DNA of 64,000 nucleotides from CAITWD01 sp963842065. GTDB taxonomy: Bacteria; Actinomycetota; Thermoleophilia; Miltoncostaeales; Miltoncostaeaceae. The stretch covers positions 186,001 through 250,000 of the forward strand of contig CAWJEW010000004.1 in NCBI GenBank assembly GCA_963842065.1, in the 5' to 3' direction. The position numbers and the translations under genes were made by a program. How positions within the stretch are numbered: the first letter of the stretch is position 1; every line of letters starts with the position of its first letter. Positions 44,933-52,894 of the stretch are shown here, in pieces. The notes under the pieces were generated by a model that ran no database searches, was not told the DNA's origin, and was given only the letters and a program-made list of their open reading frames with translations.

Positions 44933-46834
44933 ATGGCAAGGAGCCCCCTGCGCCGCTCACGCATCGATCGTCCGGTCCGTAACCAGTCGTCGACGCCCAC
45001 GGCCGCAGCCCTCGGCGCGGCTTCTGGACTGATCGCGGTGCTCGTGTCGCTGGTAAGCGGCTGCGGGGTGAGTTCGGTCTCCGGGGTCGCACTCGACCCG
45101 ACTGCCTCGTGCGCAAGCGTCTATCCGAGTCCCGGCACCCACACGGCATCGACGACGACCCAGGTCAGCATCCGGAGTGTCGCGTCCTCGTCGATGATGA
45201 GCGCGCAGGTCGGCATCGTCGGTTCGAAGAGCGGTCACCACTCGGGGCGGTGGATCGCAGATTCCGACGGGGACGGGGCGAGCTTCTACCCGAATGCGCC
45301 CTTTGCCGCAGGCGAGGCGGTGACGGTCACCGTCGGCGTGCCGATCTGCGGTGCCACGCACGCGCAGACGACGTTCTCGATCGCCGTCCCGCCGGGTCCG
45401 CTCGCCCCAGCGACGACACCGACCACCCCACCGCCGGAAACGGCACCCGATCAGCCCACGCTGACCTACGCCTCGATGCCGACGGTGAAGATCCCGAAGC
45501 TCGCGGTCAAGGTCCCGGCGAATTTCGGCGGCCAATACATCTTTGAGACTCCGCGCGGCGGCACCACACCCCAGGGTCCGATGATCGTCGACGGCAAGGG
45601 GCAGGTCGTCTGGTTTGGTCCGCTCTCGGGATCCTCGGCGGCGACCGATTTCCGTGCGCAGACCTACGACGGCCAGCCCGTGCTGACCTGGTGGGAGGGC
45701 GGGATCAACCCGCAGACCGGCGCCCCCAGCGGCGGCCGGTGGGTGATCATGAACTCCCACTACCAGATCATCAAGACCGTCAGACCGGGCAGCGGCTATG
45801 CCAGCGACGAGCACGAGTTCCTGCTCTCGCCCTCGGGCACGACGGCGTGGCTGACGGCGATCCACCTGGTCGGCAGCAACCTCACGGCAATGGGCGGTCC
45901 GACAAACGGCGCGGTGATCGACAACGTCGCACAAGAAATCGACCTGGCCACTGGCAACGTGCTCTTTGAGTGGCATAGCCTCGACCACGTGCCCGTGACG
46001 GATTCGTACATGGGGTACACGCCGAGCGCCGACTTCGACTACTTTCATATCAACTCGATCGATCCGCAAAGCTCGGGGACCGTGGTCATCTCGGCCCGCA
46101 ACACGCACGCCGTCTACGCGGTGGCCCAGACCACGGGCGCGCTGCAATGGGAACTCGGCGGCAAACACAGCACGTTCACGATGGGCCCCGGGGCGAACTT
46201 CGCCCTGCAGCACGACGCGCGCATGCACGGCGCCAATGCGATCTCGATCTTCGATGACGAAGACGCACCGCCCAGGAATGCACCAGCGCGGGCGATCGTC
46301 CTTAGCCTGAACTTCCAAACGAAGACCGCGACACTTGTCCGCGCGCTCACCCACGACGGGCTCAAGGTGCAGGCGCAAGGCAACCAGCAGATCCTCGCCA
46401 ACGGGGACACGGTAGTCGGTTGGGGCTCTGGCAGCGCCACGACGGTCTACGGACCGAGCGGCACGGTGCTCTTTGACGCAAGCTTCGGCACCACGATCAA
46501 CAGCTACCGCGCGTACCTGTTGCCATGGTCGGGGACGCCAACGGCCCCGCCCTCGATTGCCGCCGGGACGTCCGCAGGCCGCGTCACTGTGTACGCCAGC
46601 TGGAATGGATCGACGGCAACGGCGCGCTGGGCGGTGCGCGGCGGATCTTCGCCCGCACACCTGACGACGCTCGGGAGCGCACCTCGGACCGGATTTCAGA
46701 CCGATATCACGCTCCGCACGGCACCGAGGTTTGTGCAGGTCGTCGCCGAGGATGCGAGCGGGCAACCCCTCAATGCGTCTGGCGTGATCACGCCCAAGCT
46801 CGCCACAGAGCCCGCAGTCATCACCACACCGTAA
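44933..46834 (+). CDS. Arylsulfotransferase (ASST)-family lipoprotein
   Basis: A 633-residue exported protein. A hydrophobic segment ending LIAVLVSLVSGCG carries a lipobox with Cys near 45, so it is a likely lipoprotein. An N-terminal beta domain is followed by a proline linker (ATTPTTPPPETAPDQPT). The ASST beta-propeller includes YIFETPRGGTTPQGPMIVDG, SDEHEFLLSPSGTTAWLTAI, YFHINSIDPQSSGTVVISAR, AVYAVAQTTGALQWELGGKH and FALQHDARMHGANAISIFDD; the His residues of these blades are those conserved in the family. Arylsulfate sulfotransferases move sulfate between phenolic compounds, but many actinobacterial members are unproven. It precedes the DUF2079 gene by 13 bp. Confidence 0.87.
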   Translation: MARSPLRRSRIDRPVRNQSSTPTAAALGAASGLIAVLVSLVSGCGVSSVSGVALDPTASCASVYPSPGTHTASTTTQVSIRSVASSSMMSAQVGIVGSKSGHHSGRWIADSDGDGASFYPNAPFAAGEAVTVTVGVPICGATHAQTTFSIAVPPGPLAPATTPTTPPPETAPDQPTLTYASMPTVKIPKLAVKVPANFGGQYIFETPRGGTTPQGPMIVDGKGQVVWFGPLSGSSAATDFRAQTYDGQPVLTWWEGGINPQTGAPSGGRWVIMNSHYQIIKTVRPGSGYASDEHEFLLSPSGTTAWLTAIHLVGSNLTAMGGPTNGAVIDNVAQEIDLATGNVLFEWHSLDHVPVTDSYMGYTPSADFDYFHINSIDPQSSGTVVISARNTHAVYAVAQTTGALQWELGGKHSTFTMGPGANFALQHDARMHGANAISIFDDEDAPPRNAPARAIVLSLNFQTKTATLVRALTHDGLKVQAQGNQQILANGDTVVGWGSGSATTVYGPSGTVLFDASFGTTINSYRAYLLPWSGTPTAPPSIAAGTSAGRVTVYASWNGSTATARWAVRGGSSPAHLTTLGSAPRTGFQTDITLRTAPRFVQVVAEDASGQPLNASGVITPKLATEPAVITTP

Positions 46835-46847
46835 GGGCTCTCACACG

Positions 46848-48611
46848 GTGACCCATCGACCCAAGCTGCCGAAGCTGCGCGCCAAAGCCACGCCCGGCGT
46901 CCGAGAGACTGCCACGTCCAGGGTGGAATCTGACCGGGCTCGGATCGAGGGCATGGCACCTCTTCCAGGAAGGTCTCCGAGCGCCGACGTCCGTTCAGGG
47001 AGTGCGACTGTCGTCGCGCCCGTGCCTTCCGCGGTCGAGGCTGCTCAAAACACGGCGAACCTCCGTCACGAGGCTGAGACGGTCTCGGATTCCGAAGGGG
47101 CCGTGACCGCGTCGCGTCGCGCGATGGGGATGTCGATCAGGCGGCGCTCGCGGGTCTCCGAGTGGGACCCGGGACTCGTGATCGTCCTGGCCGCCGCTTC
47201 GGTATTCGCGGGCGTCTTTATCTTTCTCGCCCTGCGGCGCTACGACGCGTTTGCCACCGCGCGCTTCGACTTGGGCGACATGGTCCAGGCCGTCTGGAGC
47301 ACCGCACACGGTCACCTCTTCGAGGTCACCGACAGCTCCGGGCAGCAATTCAGCCGCCTGGGCAGCCACGTGGACCCGATCCTGGCAGCATTTGTGCCGC
47401 TGTGGTGGCTGTTCCCGACCCCGAAACTGCTGCTCGTCGCGCAACCCCTAATCGTCGCGACCGGGGCGTTTCCGGCGTACGGCATCGCGCGGCGGTGGAT
47501 CGGTGATTGGCGCGTCTCGGCGATGTGCGCTCTGGCGTACCTGCTCTACACGCCGCTGCAGTGGGCACTGATCTATGACTTTCACCCGGTCACCCTGGCG
47601 GCCCCCTTGCTGTTGTGGTGCGTGTGGGCGGTCGAGGCGGACCGCCCGGTCCTCGTCGGCGTTTTTGCCACGCTGAGCGTCCTCACCAAGGAGGAGGTCG
47701 GGATCGCCGTCGCGGGCATCGGCCTGTGGGTGCTGATCCGGCACGGGCGCACCCGGATGGCGACCGCCCTGATCTTCGGCGGCCTGCTGTGGTCATTCAT
47801 CGCCGTTGGCATCATCATCCCCTACTTTGCGCCGGGAGGCGTCGACCCGCACCTCGTCCGGTACGCGGAGTTCGGCACAAGTCCAAGCTCGATCGTCAAA
47901 TCACTTGTGATCCACCCGTGGACCGCGCTAAGGCTCTTGGCGTCAAAGGCACGTCTGAGCTACCTCTGGCAACTGCTGTCGCCATTGGTCTTGCTCCCAC
48001 TGCTCAGCCCGCTGATCCTGGTCGCGATCGTCCCTGAGCTGCTGCTCAACATGCTCTCGGGCGACCCGACCCAGTACTCGATCTACTACCAATACACGGC
48101 GGTGATCACACCGTTTCTGATCGTGGCGATGATCGGCGGGATCGCGCGCGCGCGGCGCTTTCCGGGCATGTGGGGGCGTGTCGCTCGGATGCGGTGGGTC
48201 GTGATCGGGGCGCTCCTCGTCGCGACGCTCGTGACCGGCTTCCGGCACGGCCCGCTGCCGATCGGCAAGGTGATCCCCGGCGGATCCACCCGCGCGTCGG
48301 ATCAGTACACCGTGACTGCCCACGACGTGGCGCTCGCGCACGCGGTCTCCATGGTCCCGGCCGGTGTCCCGGTGTCGGCGACGAATACCGTAGGCGGGCG
48401 CCTGTCCGATCGTCTGCACGTCTACACCTGGCCGGTGATCGGCGACGCCCAATGGGTGGTCGTCGACACCGTCATCCCATGGCTGCTCGCCGAGCGCGTC
48501 ACGCCACAGGTCAACACGCCGTATCTGGAGCGGCTTGAGGCCACGGGCGCCTTCGAGCTCGTCTACGACGGGGGCGGGATCGACGTGTTCCGCCGCAAAT
48601 CGGCGAACTAG
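46848..48611 (+). CDS. DUF2079 membrane protein
   Basis: A multi-pass membrane protein of the DUF2079 family. The conserved start RYDAFATARFDLGDMVQAVW (near residue 130 from the first GTG) is followed by GHLFEVTDSSGQQFSRLGSH with the acidic and His positions typical of the family, then FPAYGIARRWIGDWRVSAMC and LIYDFHPVTLAAPLLLWCVW. TKEEVGIAVAGIGLWVLIRH and a C-terminal soluble part (DRLHVYTWPVIGDAQWVVVD) complete it. The family resembles GT-C glycosyltransferases. The first 90 residues lack similarity, so the start may be the ATG at 47124. It follows the ASST gene by 13 bp and is likely in its operon. Confidence 0.88.
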   Translation: MTHRPKLPKLRAKATPGVRETATSRVESDRARIEGMAPLPGRSPSADVRSGSATVVAPVPSAVEAAQNTANLRHEAETVSDSEGAVTASRRAMGMSIRRRSRVSEWDPGLVIVLAAASVFAGVFIFLALRRYDAFATARFDLGDMVQAVWSTAHGHLFEVTDSSGQQFSRLGSHVDPILAAFVPLWWLFPTPKLLLVAQPLIVATGAFPAYGIARRWIGDWRVSAMCALAYLLYTPLQWALIYDFHPVTLAAPLLLWCVWAVEADRPVLVGVFATLSVLTKEEVGIAVAGIGLWVLIRHGRTRMATALIFGGLLWSFIAVGIIIPYFAPGGVDPHLVRYAEFGTSPSSIVKSLVIHPWTALRLLASKARLSYLWQLLSPLVLLPLLSPLILVAIVPELLLNMLSGDPTQYSIYYQYTAVITPFLIVAMIGGIARARRFPGMWGRVARMRWVVIGALLVATLVTGFRHGPLPIGKVIPGGSTRASDQYTVTAHDVALAHAVSMVPAGVPVSATNTVGGRLSDRLHVYTWPVIGDAQWVVVDTVIPWLLAERVTPQVNTPYLERLEATGAFELVYDGGGIDVFRRKSAN

Positions 48612-48751
48612 TTCCGAGGTCCACCCATGTCCCGGACAGGCACCTGTCGGCAAGCCGGTCGTCTCGATGGACGGTCAGTACTACCCCGGTGAGGTTCTAG
48701 AGACACGCGCCCACCAGAAGGAACGCGTAGCACGGGTAACCCCCGCACCCG

Positions 48752-48814
48752 TTTGTCGCATTTTTGTCGCAGTCCGCGCCGATTGTGGGCGGTCTTGAGC
48801 GGTCTTGAGCGGAT
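48752..48814 (+). repeat. Integrase-arm-like repeats next to the tRNA-Cys fragment
   Basis: Paired TTTGTCGCA (48752-48760) and TTTGTCGCA-like (48763-48771) sites are followed by three GGGCGG/GAGCGG steps (GGCGGTCTTGAGCGG). The same layout occurs before the tRNA-Ser at 55425-55487 and beside the integrase at 11198-11223. Probably an integrated-element end whose integrase has been lost. Confidence 0.55.
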
Positions 48815-48877
48815 TACTGCACAACTCGTCGGCTGGCTGAGATCACCGCCGCCATGCTGGATTCCGCATGTTCAAGA

Positions 48878-48929
48878 CGAAGGCGACGGCCGGAATCGAA
48901 CCGGCTCATGGCGGTTTTGCAGACCGCGC
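48878..48929 (-). other. tRNA-Cys 3' fragment, candidate attachment site (right copy)
   Basis: A 52-bp perfect copy of 11095-11146: the anticodon stem-loop to the 3' end of a tRNA-Cys(GCA). The sequence that should form the D arm and the 5' acceptor is absent, so this copy is also incomplete. It marks a second element end. Confidence 0.8.
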
Positions 48930-49100
48930 TGAGCAACGACGCAAGCCGCGACCAGACCGCCGCGCGTTCGTTTTTGGACCTGGCACGCCGTCTCCCGGCC
49001 TCGCTGCCGCCACAACCACCGACCGCCACGTGGATCAACAAACCGACCGCAGAGGAGGTTGCTCACTAAATTCGACGACCCAGTGTCTCACTTGACTTGA

Positions 49101-49286
49101 CAGGCTCCGACCGAAGTGCTCGGCTCGGAGCGGCTCACCGGGGCAACGCTCGACCGCCTCACACATCGCTGCCGAATCATCGAGACCAAGGGCGAGAGCT
49201 ATCGGCTGCGCGACGCGAAGACGCGCACGCGATCAAGAAGAAACCCCGACGCGGTGGCAACGACCAAGGCCTGTCAGGCAGACTGA
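49101..49286 (+). pseudogene. IstB C-terminal remnant (IS21 family)
   Basis: A frame reading PTEVLGSERLTGATLDRLTH and then RCRIIETKGESYRLRDAK matches the last helices of the IstB ATPase of IS21-type elements. The ATPase domain and IstA are absent. It ends at a stop at 49284-49286 and is followed by 20-bp direct repeats typical of an IS21 end. An IS21 element was here, of which only the right end remains. Confidence 0.68.
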
Positions 49287-49297
49287 TAACTGACGAA

Positions 49298-49340
49298 CGC
49301 GCTCCCGTTTTCGATGATCGCGCGCTCCCGTTTTCGATGA
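49298..49340 (+). repeat. Two 20-bp direct repeats, IS21 terminal type
   Basis: CGCGCTCCCGTTTTCGATGA occurs at 49298-49317 and 49321-49340, separated by three bases. Multiple repeats at the end are typical of IS21-family elements; the IstB remnant lies just before. Confidence 0.8.
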
Positions 49341-49434
49341 GCGTTCACAAGGTCAGGGCGGAAGCGTGACTCTCGTCACCGACTGCTCCGCTGATGGACC
49401 GTCGGCACACGGGACACGATCCAGGAGGTGTGAG

Positions 49435-51324
49435 ATGCAAGGTCGTCCGCGGCGGGTGCGCTTCGTGGTGCCTCGTCTGTCGTTCGTGCTCCTCGGAGCG
49501 TTCGTGGCGCTGGCGGTCGCCGTGGCGCTCGGCATCGCTGCTGTCCGGTGGGCTCACCACGTCGCCGCGTTCGCGGAGATCGCGCTCATCGTCGCGGGAG
49601 GCCTCCTCGCGCTCGTCCTCGTGTCCCGCCGTCTGGCCGCAACCCGGATCGGGCACAGGACGATCCTGGAGCTGGACCTCGACGAGCAACTGGAGGAGAC
49701 CTCGCCGGGGGGTCCGCTCCCTCGGCGGGGCATGGCGGACGAACGCAAACCGACCCTTCGCGAGGTGCTGGAGGCCATCGAGCGCGCCTCGCGCGACGAG
49801 CGGGTGGTTGCGCTCTTCGCCCGTGTCGGACGCTCGCGGATCGGCCTCGCTCGAGTGCAGGAGCTGAGAGATGCGATCCTGGCCTTCCGCGCGAGCGGCA
49901 AGCGGACGGTGGCGTTCAGCGAGACGTTCGGCGAGTCATCCCCGGGGAACGGTTCCTACTATCTCGCCTCGGCCTTCGACGAGATCGCGCTCCAGCCGTC
50001 TGGCGACGTGAACGTGACGGGCATCATGGCGAGTTCCGTGTTCCTGCGCGGGACCCTTGAGAAGCTCGGCGTGACGCCGCGTCTCGATCACCGGCACGAG
50101 TACAAGACGGCCATGAACCTCCTGACCGAGACCGGATTCACCGCTGCGCACCGCGAGAGCATCGCCGGGGTCGCCGAGTCGCAGTTCGACCAGATCGTGC
50201 GGGGAATCTCGGAGGGCCGGGGGATCCCGGAGTCCGATGTGCTCCGCCTCATCGACGGCGGACCGTTCCTCGGGAGAGAGGCTCTCCAGGCACGGTTGGT
50301 GGACCGTCTTGCATATCGTGACGAGGTCGTCTCTGACGTGAAAGCACGTGCCGGGGACGGTGCCCGATTCCTGTACCTGTCCCGCTACGCGACGCGCACG
50401 AGGCGTGCGCGCCAACGAGGAGACACCGTCGCCCTGATCCTGGGTGTGGGGAGTATTCGGCGGGGGAGGAGTGGTGGCGACTCCTTCGACGAACGCTGGC
50501 GGTCGATGGGCAGCGATACCGTTGCGGCTGCCTTCAGGACGGCCGTGGCGGACAAACACGTTAAGGCGATCGTCTTCCGGGTCGAAAGCCCCGGCGGGTC
50601 CTACGTGGCGTCCGACACCATCTGGCGAGAGACGGTGCGAGCTCGCAAGGCAGGCAAGCCGGTGATCGTCACCATGGGCAACGTCGCCGGGTCGGGTGGA
50701 TACTTCGTTGCCATGGCGGCCGACAAGATCGTGGCGCAGCCCGGGACGATTACGGGATCCATCGGCGTCCTCGGGGGCAAGGTGGTCACCGACGGCCTGC
50801 GCGCCAAGGCCGGGATCTCCATCGACGAGATCCACACGAGCTCGAACGCCACGATGTGGTCGAATGCGCTGGACTACACCCCTGGCGAGTGGGAGAGGGT
50901 GCAGGCGTCCCTCGATCGGGTCTACGAGGACTTCACCACCAAGGTCGTCGCCGGCCGAGGGCTTGCCCCAGACGCCGTCCGGGAGGCCGCAAGAGGCCGC
51001 ATCTGGACGGGAGAGGACGCGAAGCGCCTCGGCCTGGTCGACGAGCTCGGCGGCTACGCCACCGCCCTCATGCTGGTACGCCAGGCGATCGGCCGCCCAG
51101 CGGAGGCTCCGCTGCGCATCAAGCCCTTCCCACGCCCGGTCTCCCTCGTCGGCCGGCTCCGGCCGAGCCGGGCCGAGAGCAGTGAGGACGTCGTCGCACT
51201 CGCGCCGCCGTCCTCACTGCCCGGACTGGGAGAGTGGGTGGACGCTATCGTCGAGCTGACCGCCGACGCCAGGCTCGGGGATCGCGGGCTGCTTGCCATG
51301 CCGGCTTTTGATCTCACCCTCTGA
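49435..51324 (+). CDS. sppA: Signal peptide peptidase SppA, two-domain membrane type
   Basis: A 629-residue membrane protease of the 67K SppA type, which cleaves remnant signal peptides. Two hydrophobic helices lie at about 15-38 and 45-62. The first half holds the general-base Lys in HRHEYKTAMNLLTE and the helper sequence FSETFGESSPGNGSYYLASA. The second half has VFRVESPGGSYVASDTIWRE and the nucleophile Ser in MGNVAGSGGYFVAMAADKIV, then TGSIGVLGGKVV. Both duplicated domains are complete. The ATG at 49435 is preceded by a strong AGGAGGTG at the right distance, which decides it over the longer frame. It is probably single; an IS481 element follows 58 bp after the stop. Confidence 0.92.
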   Translation: MQGRPRRVRFVVPRLSFVLLGAFVALAVAVALGIAAVRWAHHVAAFAEIALIVAGGLLALVLVSRRLAATRIGHRTILELDLDEQLEETSPGGPLPRRGMADERKPTLREVLEAIERASRDERVVALFARVGRSRIGLARVQELRDAILAFRASGKRTVAFSETFGESSPGNGSYYLASAFDEIALQPSGDVNVTGIMASSVFLRGTLEKLGVTPRLDHRHEYKTAMNLLTETGFTAAHRESIAGVAESQFDQIVRGISEGRGIPESDVLRLIDGGPFLGREALQARLVDRLAYRDEVVSDVKARAGDGARFLYLSRYATRTRRARQRGDTVALILGVGSIRRGRSGGDSFDERWRSMGSDTVAAAFRTAVADKHVKAIVFRVESPGGSYVASDTIWRETVRARKAGKPVIVTMGNVAGSGGYFVAMAADKIVAQPGTITGSIGVLGGKVVTDGLRAKAGISIDEIHTSSNATMWSNALDYTPGEWERVQASLDRVYEDFTTKVVAGRGLAPDAVREAARGRIWTGEDAKRLGLVDELGGYATALMLVRQAIGRPAEAPLRIKPFPRPVSLVGRLRPSRAESSEDVVALAPPSSLPGLGEWVDAIVELTADARLGDRGLLAMPAFDLTL

Positions 51325-51382
51325 CCGGAGATCCGCGACCTCGCGATCGAGCTCTCGCGTCTGGCCGCCGCGCGCGAACGCC

Positions 51383-52462
51383 TAGCTGTAACCACTCACA
51401 GGGTTGGTAACAGCCCTTGACCGGGTGAGGACCCCGCGGGTGTTGTGGAGGTATCTCAAGCCATCCACACCCCGGAGGTCCTCATGGCGCACCCTAATGC
51501 GCGCCTGACCCCGCGCGGACGCTTGCTGTTGGTCGAGCGCATCCTCGCCGGGTATCGCGTGGCCGATGTCGCAGCCCAGCTGGGCTGTTCGCGCACCTGT
51601 GCCTACAAGTGGCGTGACCGCTATCGCACCGAGGGCCCGGCCGGGCTTTTCGACCGCACAAGCCGGCCGCATCACATCCCGCATCGCATCGATGCGGAGC
51701 TCGAGCAGGCGATCTGTGCGCTGCGGGCACACGCACGCCGCGGTGCGGAATGGATCGCCCAGGAACTCGGGCTGTGTGCCGCAACGGTCGGACGCGTGCT
51801 TGTGCGCAACCGGATGCCGGCCTTACGTGACCTGGATGCGCTGACGGGGATCCCGGTACGCCGCGGGCCGGCGACCCGCACACGCTACGAACGTGCCACC
51901 CCGGGCGAGCTGATCCACATCGACGTCAAAAAGCTCGGGCGCATCCCCGACGGGGGCGGCTGGCGCATGCACGGACGCACCACCGAAGCCCGCAGGCATC
52001 GGCTCATGGGCTTTGACTACGTCCATGCGGCCATCGACGACCACTCACGTGTGGCCTACGCCGAGATTCACCCGGATGAGACCGGTGCGACATGTGCCGG
52101 GTTTCTCGAGCGCGCGGCCGGCGTCTTTGCCGAATGCGGCATCACCCGCATCGAGCGGGTGATGACCGACAACGCATTTGCGTATCGACTCTCCGACGCA
52201 TTCCAGAACGCCCTTGGGCGCCTGGGGGCACGACACGTGCTCATCCGGCCCCATTGCCCCTGGCAAAACGGCAAGGTGGAACGCTTCAATCACACCCTCC
52301 AGGCCGAATGGGCATATCAACGCCCATTTACGAGCAATGACCAGCGCGCCCAGGCGCTGCCTGAGTGGCTCGCGTACTACAACACCCGGCGTCGGCATTC
52401 GGCGCTCGGGGGCCGAGCGCCGATTACGAGGCTGTCACCAATGTGGTGAGTGGGTACAGCTA
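51383..52462 (+). mobile_element. IS481-family insertion sequence
   Basis: Imperfect inverted ends of about 34 bp (left TAGCTGTAACCACTCAC at 51383; right, on the other strand, TAGCTGTACCCACTCAC ending at 52462). The element is 1080 bp and contains one intact transposase. GCC flanks it on both sides, a possible 3-bp target duplication. It sits at the broken front of an IS110 remnant. Confidence 0.85.
51484..52449 (+). CDS. IS481-family transposase
   Basis: A 321-residue DDE transposase. The HTH part RILAGYRVADVAAQLGCSRT and CAYKWRDRYRTEGPAGLFDR are standard IS481 sequence. The catalytic core has HIDVKKLGRIPDGGG (first Asp), VAYAEIHPDETGATCAGFLE, ERVMTDNAFAYRLSDAFQ (second Asp) and PWQNGKVERFNHTLQAEWAY (Glu). 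The end YYNTRRRHSALGGRAPITRL is also typical. The frame is intact and the ATG at 51484 fits the family start. Probably active or only recently silenced. Confidence 0.93.
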   Translation: MAHPNARLTPRGRLLLVERILAGYRVADVAAQLGCSRTCAYKWRDRYRTEGPAGLFDRTSRPHHIPHRIDAELEQAICALRAHARRGAEWIAQELGLCAATVGRVLVRNRMPALRDLDALTGIPVRRGPATRTRYERATPGELIHIDVKKLGRIPDGGGWRMHGRTTEARRHRLMGFDYVHAAIDDHSRVAYAEIHPDETGATCAGFLERAAGVFAECGITRIERVMTDNAFAYRLSDAFQNALGRLGARHVLIRPHCPWQNGKVERFNHTLQAEWAYQRPFTSNDQRAQALPEWLAYYNTRRRHSALGGRAPITRLSPMW

Positions 52463-52894
52463 GCCGGCGAGATCGAGGCGGTCTTCATGCGCCACCGTCA
52501 GGCGCCGGTCCTGCTCAGCATCCCGGGAATCGGAGCACGGACCGGAGCCAGGATCCTCACCGAGATCGGTGACGTCGCCCGATTCCCGACACCGGGGCAC
52601 CTCGCCGCCTACGCCGGCCTTGCGCCCGTTACCAAGCAGTCCGGTCGCACGATCAACGGCGAGCACCGCTCACGTCGCGGCAACCACCGACTCAAGAACG
52701 CGCTCTGGCTCTCATCGTTCTGCTCGCTGCACCATGACCCCTGCCGCGAGTACGACGCCCGCAAGCGCGCCGAACGCAAAAAGCACAACGCCGCGATCCT
52801 CTGCCTTGCGCGCCGCCGCTGCGACCTCATCCACAAAATGGTCAGCACGGGCCTCAGCTACGGCGAAGTGCCGGCAAAACCGGCACCACTACCC

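Noticed and set aside
44957..46765. 602-codon minus-strand open frame
   Set aside because: Antisense of the ASST-family gene, which has a lipobox and conserved propeller blades.
48878..48929. Functional tRNA-Cys
   Set aside because: Only the anticodon arm to the 3' end is present; no D arm or matching 5' acceptor strand is found in the next 80 bp.
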